Positions 60,186-64,000 of a DNA stretch of 64,000 nucleotides are shown one piece after another; position 1 is the first letter of the stretch, and each line of letters starts with the position of its first letter. A program made the position numbers and the translations under genes. The DNA lies in the NCBI RefSeq assembly GCF_018854015.1, contig NZ_JAAXYO010000036.1, positions 11,031 through 75,030 on the forward strand, given 5' to 3'. The notes beneath the pieces are model-generated. The model searched no databases. It saw nothing but the letters and a program-made list of their open reading frames with translations, and was not told the DNA's origin. The DNA is from Igneacidithiobacillus copahuensis (lineage in GTDB: Bacteria; Pseudomonadota; Gammaproteobacteria; Acidithiobacillales; Acidithiobacillaceae).

Positions 60186-61688
60186 ATGAACGATATAAAA
60201 GATATTCTGGTCATCGGTGGCGGTATCAATGGCGTGGGTATAGCCCGCGATGCTGCCGGAAGGGGACTCACCGTCACCCTGATCGAGCGGGATGACCTGG
60301 CCGCTCACACTTCTTCCGCCAGTACCAAGCTCATTCACGGCGGATTACGCTACCTCGAATACTACGAATTTCGCCTGGTGCGCGAGGCGCTCAAGGAACG
60401 GGAATGCCTCCTCCATATCGCCCCGCACATCATCTGGCCATTGACCTTTATTCTGCCCGAAGGGCCGGAGAGCCGCGCCGGGTGGAAGTTGCGCGCTGGT
60501 CTCTGGCTCTATGACCATCTCGCGCCACGACAGAGTCTGCCGGCATCGCGCGCGCTGCGTTTTGCCCGACATCCGGCGGGAGGGATTCTGGCGGACAATA
60601 TACGGCGCGGCTTCAGCTATTCCGATTGTTGGGTCGAAGACAGTCGCCTGGTGGTGCTGAACGCTATCGATGCCCGGGAGCGCGGCGCGGAGATTCGGCT
60701 GCATACCTCGCTGAGCAAGGCAGCCGTCGTGGATGGAGTCTGGCATGCGGAAATCGAGACGGCCAGCGGCCAGCGGGAAACGCTGCTTGCGCGCATTCTG
60801 GTCAATGCCGCCGGCCCCTGGGTCGGAGAGATCCTGGGGACGGCTCTGGGTCTGCACACCCATAAAAGCGTGCGCAAGGTGAAGGGCAGCCACATCATCG
60901 TCCCTCGCCTTTATGACGAGGACTTTGCCTTCATCCTGCAGAATCCCGATGGGCGGATCATTTTCGTCATTCCCTACGAGGGCAGCTTCAGCCTCATCGG
61001 TACCACCGACATCCCCTACGACGGGGATCCCGCGCAGGTGCAGATCAGTCCCGAGGAGACCGCCTACCTCTGCAGCAGCGCTTCCCGTTATCTGCGAAAA
61101 ACCATCGTTCCCGCAGACGTGGTGCGTAGTTATTCCGGTGTACGCCCCCTGTATGACGATCATGCCGCCAATGCTTCGGCAGTGACCCGGGATTATGTCC
61201 TCAATCTCGAGAAAGGACCCGGTGCGCCGGTGCTCTCGGTCTTTGGTGGCAAGATCACCACCTATCGGCGTCTGGCCGAACATGCCCTGCAACTCCTGGA
61301 GCCGGCGCTGGGTAAGGCCGCTGGTCAGCCCTGGACCGCGACGGCGCCGCTCCCCGGCGGGGATCTCCCGGGTGCTGACTTCGACCGTTTCCTGCATCAG
61401 CTGCTGAGTCAATATGCCGAGTTTCCGGCCACCTTGCTGCGTCGCTACGCCCGCGCCTATGGGACCCGCGCCGAGCGGATTTTGGCAGGCCACCAGCGAC
61501 CAGAGGAGCTGGGCGAGGATTTGGGCGGAGGGCTGTACGAGGCGGAAGTACAGTACCTCGTCGCGCACGAATGGGCGAACACCCTCGAGGACATCCTTTG
61601 GCGACGCTCCAAGCTTTCCCTGCACGTACCCTCAGGGACCGAGCAACGGCTGCGCCAATATCTGGAGAAGGCGCTCAGCAAGCGCTGA
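60186..61688 (+). CDS. glpD: Aerobic glycerol-3-phosphate dehydrogenase
   Basis: The 500-residue flavoprotein oxidises glycerol-3-phosphate to dihydroxyacetone phosphate and passes electrons to quinones. The FAD motif DILVIGGGINGVGIARDAAGRG is at the start; TKLIHGGLRYLEYYEF, GTTDIPYDGDP and YSGVRPLYDD are family motifs. It is the first gene of a glpD-K-F run, an unusual order since glpFK usually come together before or apart from glpD. Confidence 0.95.
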   Translation: MNDIKDILVIGGGINGVGIARDAAGRGLTVTLIERDDLAAHTSSASTKLIHGGLRYLEYYEFRLVREALKERECLLHIAPHIIWPLTFILPEGPESRAGWKLRAGLWLYDHLAPRQSLPASRALRFARHPAGGILADNIRRGFSYSDCWVEDSRLVVLNAIDARERGAEIRLHTSLSKAAVVDGVWHAEIETASGQRETLLARILVNAAGPWVGEILGTALGLHTHKSVRKVKGSHIIVPRLYDEDFAFILQNPDGRIIFVIPYEGSFSLIGTTDIPYDGDPAQVQISPEETAYLCSSASRYLRKTIVPADVVRSYSGVRPLYDDHAANASAVTRDYVLNLEKGPGAPVLSVFGGKITTYRRLAEHALQLLEPALGKAAGQPWTATAPLPGGDLPGADFDRFLHQLLSQYAEFPATLLRRYARAYGTRAERILAGHQRPEELGEDLGGGLYEAEVQYLVAHEWANTLEDILWRRSKLSLHVPSGTEQRLRQYLEKALSKR

Positions 61689-61711
61689 GCAACGAGAGAG
61701 GAGAATATAAA

Positions 61712-63217
61712 ATGTCCAATTACGTCGGAGCCATCGATCAGGGGACCACCAGTACCCGCTTCATCATTTTTGACCACGCCGGCAAGATCATTTCCCAGGC
61801 GCAAAAGGAACACCGGCAGATCTACCCGCAACCGGGCTGGGTAGAGCATGATCCCCTGGAAATCCTCAACAACAGCAACGAAGTGGTGGGGGCCGCCCTG
61901 GCCCGTGCCAACCTCAGCGGCTCGGATCTGCGTGCCGTGGGGATCACCAACCAGCGCGAAACGACCGTATTGTGGGACCGTCACAGTGCTGAGCCGCTGG
62001 CGCCAGCCATCGTCTGGATGGACACCCGCACCGATCAGTTGATGCGTCGCTTTCTACAAAAGCGGGAACATTCCTGGTTTCGCGAGAAGACCGGGTTACC
62101 TCTGACCACTTATTTTTCCGCGCTCAAGTTGCTCTGGCTGCTGGAGAATGTCCCCGGGGCACGGCGCAAGGCCGAGCAGGGTGACGCCCTGTTTGGCAAT
62201 ATCAACACTTGGTTGGCCTGGAATCTGACTGGAGGCAAGGATGGCGGTTTGCATATCACCGACGTCAGCAATGCCAGTCGCACCCTGCTCATGGATCTGC
62301 AGCGCTGCAGCTGGGATGAAGAGCTTCTCGCAGAGTTTGGTATACCCGCCGCTTGCCTGCCGCAGATTGTTTCCTCGGGAGAGGTCTATGGGGAGATTCG
62401 CAGCGCGCCGCTGCGCGGGACAGTTTTGGCAGGAATGCTTGGGGATCAGCAAGCGGCCCTGGTCGGGCAGACCTGCTTTGCGCCCGGCGAGGCGAAAAAT
62501 ACCTACGGCACCGGTTGCTTTCTGCTGATGAACACGGGTATGGAAGCGGTCCATTCCAAGGCTGGTTTGTTGAGTACGGTGGCCTACCGCTTTGGCGACG
62601 AGCCGACCCACTACGCCCTCGAAGGTTCCATCGCCATTGCGGGAGCCCTGGTGCAATGGTTGCGCGACAACCTGCACTTTTTTGATCTGGCAGAGCAGAT
62701 CGAGGCGCTGGCGCGCAGTGTGCCCGACAACGGCGATGTCTACCTCGTGCCTGCCTTTGCGGGACTGTATGCGCCGTACTGGCGGGAAGATGCCCGTGGG
62801 GTGATCGCTGGTCTGACCCGCTTTGCCACCAAGGCCCATGTAGCGCGGGCTGCTCTGGAAGCGACGGCCTATCAGGTGCGCGACGTGGTCGAGGCGATGG
62901 AGCTGGACAGCGGCATTCGGCTACGTGCCCTGCGCAGCGACGGCGGTATGGTCGTAAACGAGCTGCTGATGCAGTTCCAGGCCGATATGCTCGCCGTGCC
63001 GGTACAGCGCCCGCGTATCGTCGAAACCACCGCCTTGGGTTCTGCCTATGCCGCTGGACTGGCTACCGGCCTGTGGCAAAGCACGGAGGATCTCCGCGCC
63101 AACTGGGGCGTTGATCATGTCTGGAAGCCGCAGATGGAAGAGAGCGACCGGGCTCGCCTGGTTCACTCTTGGAAGAAGGCGGTCGAGCGTTCCTTTGCTT
63201 GGGTGGAGGGCAACTAA
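61712..63217 (+). CDS. glpK: Glycerol kinase
   Basis: The 501-residue FGGY kinase phosphorylates glycerol. It starts MSNYVGAIDQGTTSTRFIIFD (phosphate-binding motif), with QTCFAPGEAKNTYGTGCFLLMN and LRALRSDGGMVVNELLMQFQAD as further signatures. The ATG at 61712 has AGGAG-rich sequence upstream and matches the family start. It follows glpD by 23 bp and precedes glpF by one base. Confidence 0.95.
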   Translation: MSNYVGAIDQGTTSTRFIIFDHAGKIISQAQKEHRQIYPQPGWVEHDPLEILNNSNEVVGAALARANLSGSDLRAVGITNQRETTVLWDRHSAEPLAPAIVWMDTRTDQLMRRFLQKREHSWFREKTGLPLTTYFSALKLLWLLENVPGARRKAEQGDALFGNINTWLAWNLTGGKDGGLHITDVSNASRTLLMDLQRCSWDEELLAEFGIPAACLPQIVSSGEVYGEIRSAPLRGTVLAGMLGDQQAALVGQTCFAPGEAKNTYGTGCFLLMNTGMEAVHSKAGLLSTVAYRFGDEPTHYALEGSIAIAGALVQWLRDNLHFFDLAEQIEALARSVPDNGDVYLVPAFAGLYAPYWREDARGVIAGLTRFATKAHVARAALEATAYQVRDVVEAMELDSGIRLRALRSDGGMVVNELLMQFQADMLAVPVQRPRIVETTALGSAYAAGLATGLWQSTEDLRANWGVDHVWKPQMEESDRARLVHSWKKAVERSFAWVEGN

Positions 63218-63218
63218 G

Positions 63219-63968
63219 ATGGGCACGGATGCAGGGGTAAAGACGGGTTGGCGGGCGCACTCCATCTGGGCGGAGATGATCGCCGAGTTTTTGGGTTGTT
63301 TTGTGTTGCTGGCCTTTGGTGCCGGTTGTGTCGCGGTAGCGGTGGTCGGTCTGACCGAATCGCATCGTACTCTGGTCATTTTCCAGGGGGCCGGCGGCTG
63401 GCTCCTGATCACCTGGGGTTGGGCCATGGCGGTGGCCATGGCGGTCTATGTCGCGGGGGGTGTTTCCGGGGCGCACATCAACCCGGCGGTGACTTTGGCC
63501 TTTGCCCTGCGCGGCAATTTCCCCTGGCGCAAGGTCGTACCGTACTGGATTGCCCAGGTGGTCGGTTGTTTTGCCGGTGCGGCCATTGTTTATTATGACT
63601 ATTTTCTCGCCATCGACAAATGGAATCTCGCCCATGGGGTCATCTCCCGGGCGGCATCTGGCGGGCTGACCACCTTCAGCATCTTCGCCACCTTTCCGGC
63701 CGCGTACTACGGTAATCAGATGGGCCTCGCCCTGTTGGATCAGGTGGTGGCAACCTTCTTTCTGCTGCTCTTTGTTCTCGCCATCATCGACAACATGAAT
63801 GTCGGACCCGGCGCTAACCTGGCCCCGCTGATGATCGGCTTTGCGGTGGCGGCCATCGGTATGTCCTTTGGCGTAGGTACTGGCTATGCCATCAATCCTG
63901 CCCGTGACTTTGGCCCCCGCTTTTTTTGCTGGGCGGTTTCAAGTTTGAAGTGCAACACCCGCATGTAA
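63219..63968 (+). CDS. glpF: Glycerol facilitator, C-terminally truncated
   Basis: The 249-residue aquaglyceroporin has both pore motifs: SGAHINPA (NPA 88-90) and GYAINPARDFGPR (NPAR 226-229). In E. coli GlpF the chain continues about 75 residues past the second motif and includes the sixth membrane helix; here only 20 remain. After ...FFCWAV the coding turns into SSLKCNTRM and stop, unlike any GlpF end. The break coincides with sequence that looks like an insertion-sequence end. The gene is probably inactive or impaired. Confidence 0.8.
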   Translation: MGTDAGVKTGWRAHSIWAEMIAEFLGCFVLLAFGAGCVAVAVVGLTESHRTLVIFQGAGGWLLITWGWAMAVAMAVYVAGGVSGAHINPAVTLAFALRGNFPWRKVVPYWIAQVVGCFAGAAIVYYDYFLAIDKWNLAHGVISRAASGGLTTFSIFATFPAAYYGNQMGLALLDQVVATFFLLLFVLAIIDNMNVGPGANLAPLMIGFAVAAIGMSFGVGTGYAINPARDFGPRFFCWAVSSLKCNTRM

Positions 63969-64000
63969 CTCTCTGACTTGTTGCGTCATTACTTCTGCTG
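63936..64000. mobile_element. Possible end of an insertion sequence (IS30-like?) disrupting glpF
   Basis: From about 63936 the sequence (TTTCAAGTTTGAAGTGCAAC and on) departs from glpF. It resembles, from memory only, the terminal repeats of IS30-family elements. No transposase frame fits inside the last 65 bases, so this rests on the glpF break and end-like sequence. Confidence 0.35.

Overview
The window looks like a piece of a chromosome from a GC-rich, sulfur-oxidising acidophile, most likely an Acidithiobacillus-like member of the Acidithiobacillia. The clues are a SoxY/SoxZ pair, an iron-type porin/winged-helix pair behind a Fur-like site, a polar-type flagellin with a sigma-54-like promoter, and gammaproteobacterial-style housekeeping genes. 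The species cannot be fixed from the sequence alone. The region surrounds the replication-initiation locus (dnaA-dnaN-recF-gyrB, about 28.6-34.8 kb). DnaA-box/AT-rich segments lie on both sides of dnaA and are good oriC candidates.

Layout. 0-3.4 kb: a divergent lipoprotein start (LpoA-like) and rsmI, tRNA-Phe, and a large flagellin. 3.5-8.6 kb: HerA-like ATPase, OmpA-like protein, glycine-zipper lipoprotein, YbiT-type ABC-F protein and two small unknown genes. 8.6-12.4 kb: rpmH-rnpA-yidD-yidC-mnmE on the plus strand, facing dnaA rather than diverging from it. 12.4-18.2 kb: soxYZ-like pair, hsp20 with a sigma-32 promoter, a lipid A acyltransferase-like gene, mscS, a solitary metal-binding protein behind a 19-bp palindrome, and a FeoP/FeoC-like pair. 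18.3-23.3 kb: nadD-rsfS-rlmH, a lipoprotein/OmpA-like pair, maf and rng. 23.3-28.5 kb: comEA-like, HIT, hemL, thiE, thiD, a membrane mono-haem protein and an SDR. 28.6-38.3 kb: dnaA, dnaN, recF, gyrB and a 1173-residue GltD-PyrK-type fused flavoprotein.

38.3-46.1 kb is an accessory island on the minus strand: a type IC (EcoR124-like) restriction-modification operon hsdM-(YhcG/DUF1016 nuclease)-hsdS-fic-hsdR. It is bracketed by a 53-bp direct repeat (50 of 53 identical) that is the 3' end of the neighbouring sugar-porter gene. This implies insertion at, and restoration of, the end of a protein-coding gene. 46.1-56.7 kb is a sugar block read from right to left: ribokinase, ribose-type ABC transporter, OprD-like porin, glucose-type (Gts-like) ABC transporter and an MFS sugar porter. 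A strong hairpin sits between the gtsA-like binding-protein gene and its permease. 56.9-60.0 kb: two overlapping MutS-like ATPase genes, both with Asn-Glu in place of Asp-Glu in Walker B. 60.2-64.0 kb: glpD-glpK-glpF, where glpF loses its last membrane helix, probably to an insertion sequence that begins at the window edge.

Together the genes describe a lithotroph with core replication, translation and envelope functions, plus acquired or retained capacity for sugar and glycerol uptake and one defence island. All function calls are by reading translated sequence; no database search was possible.
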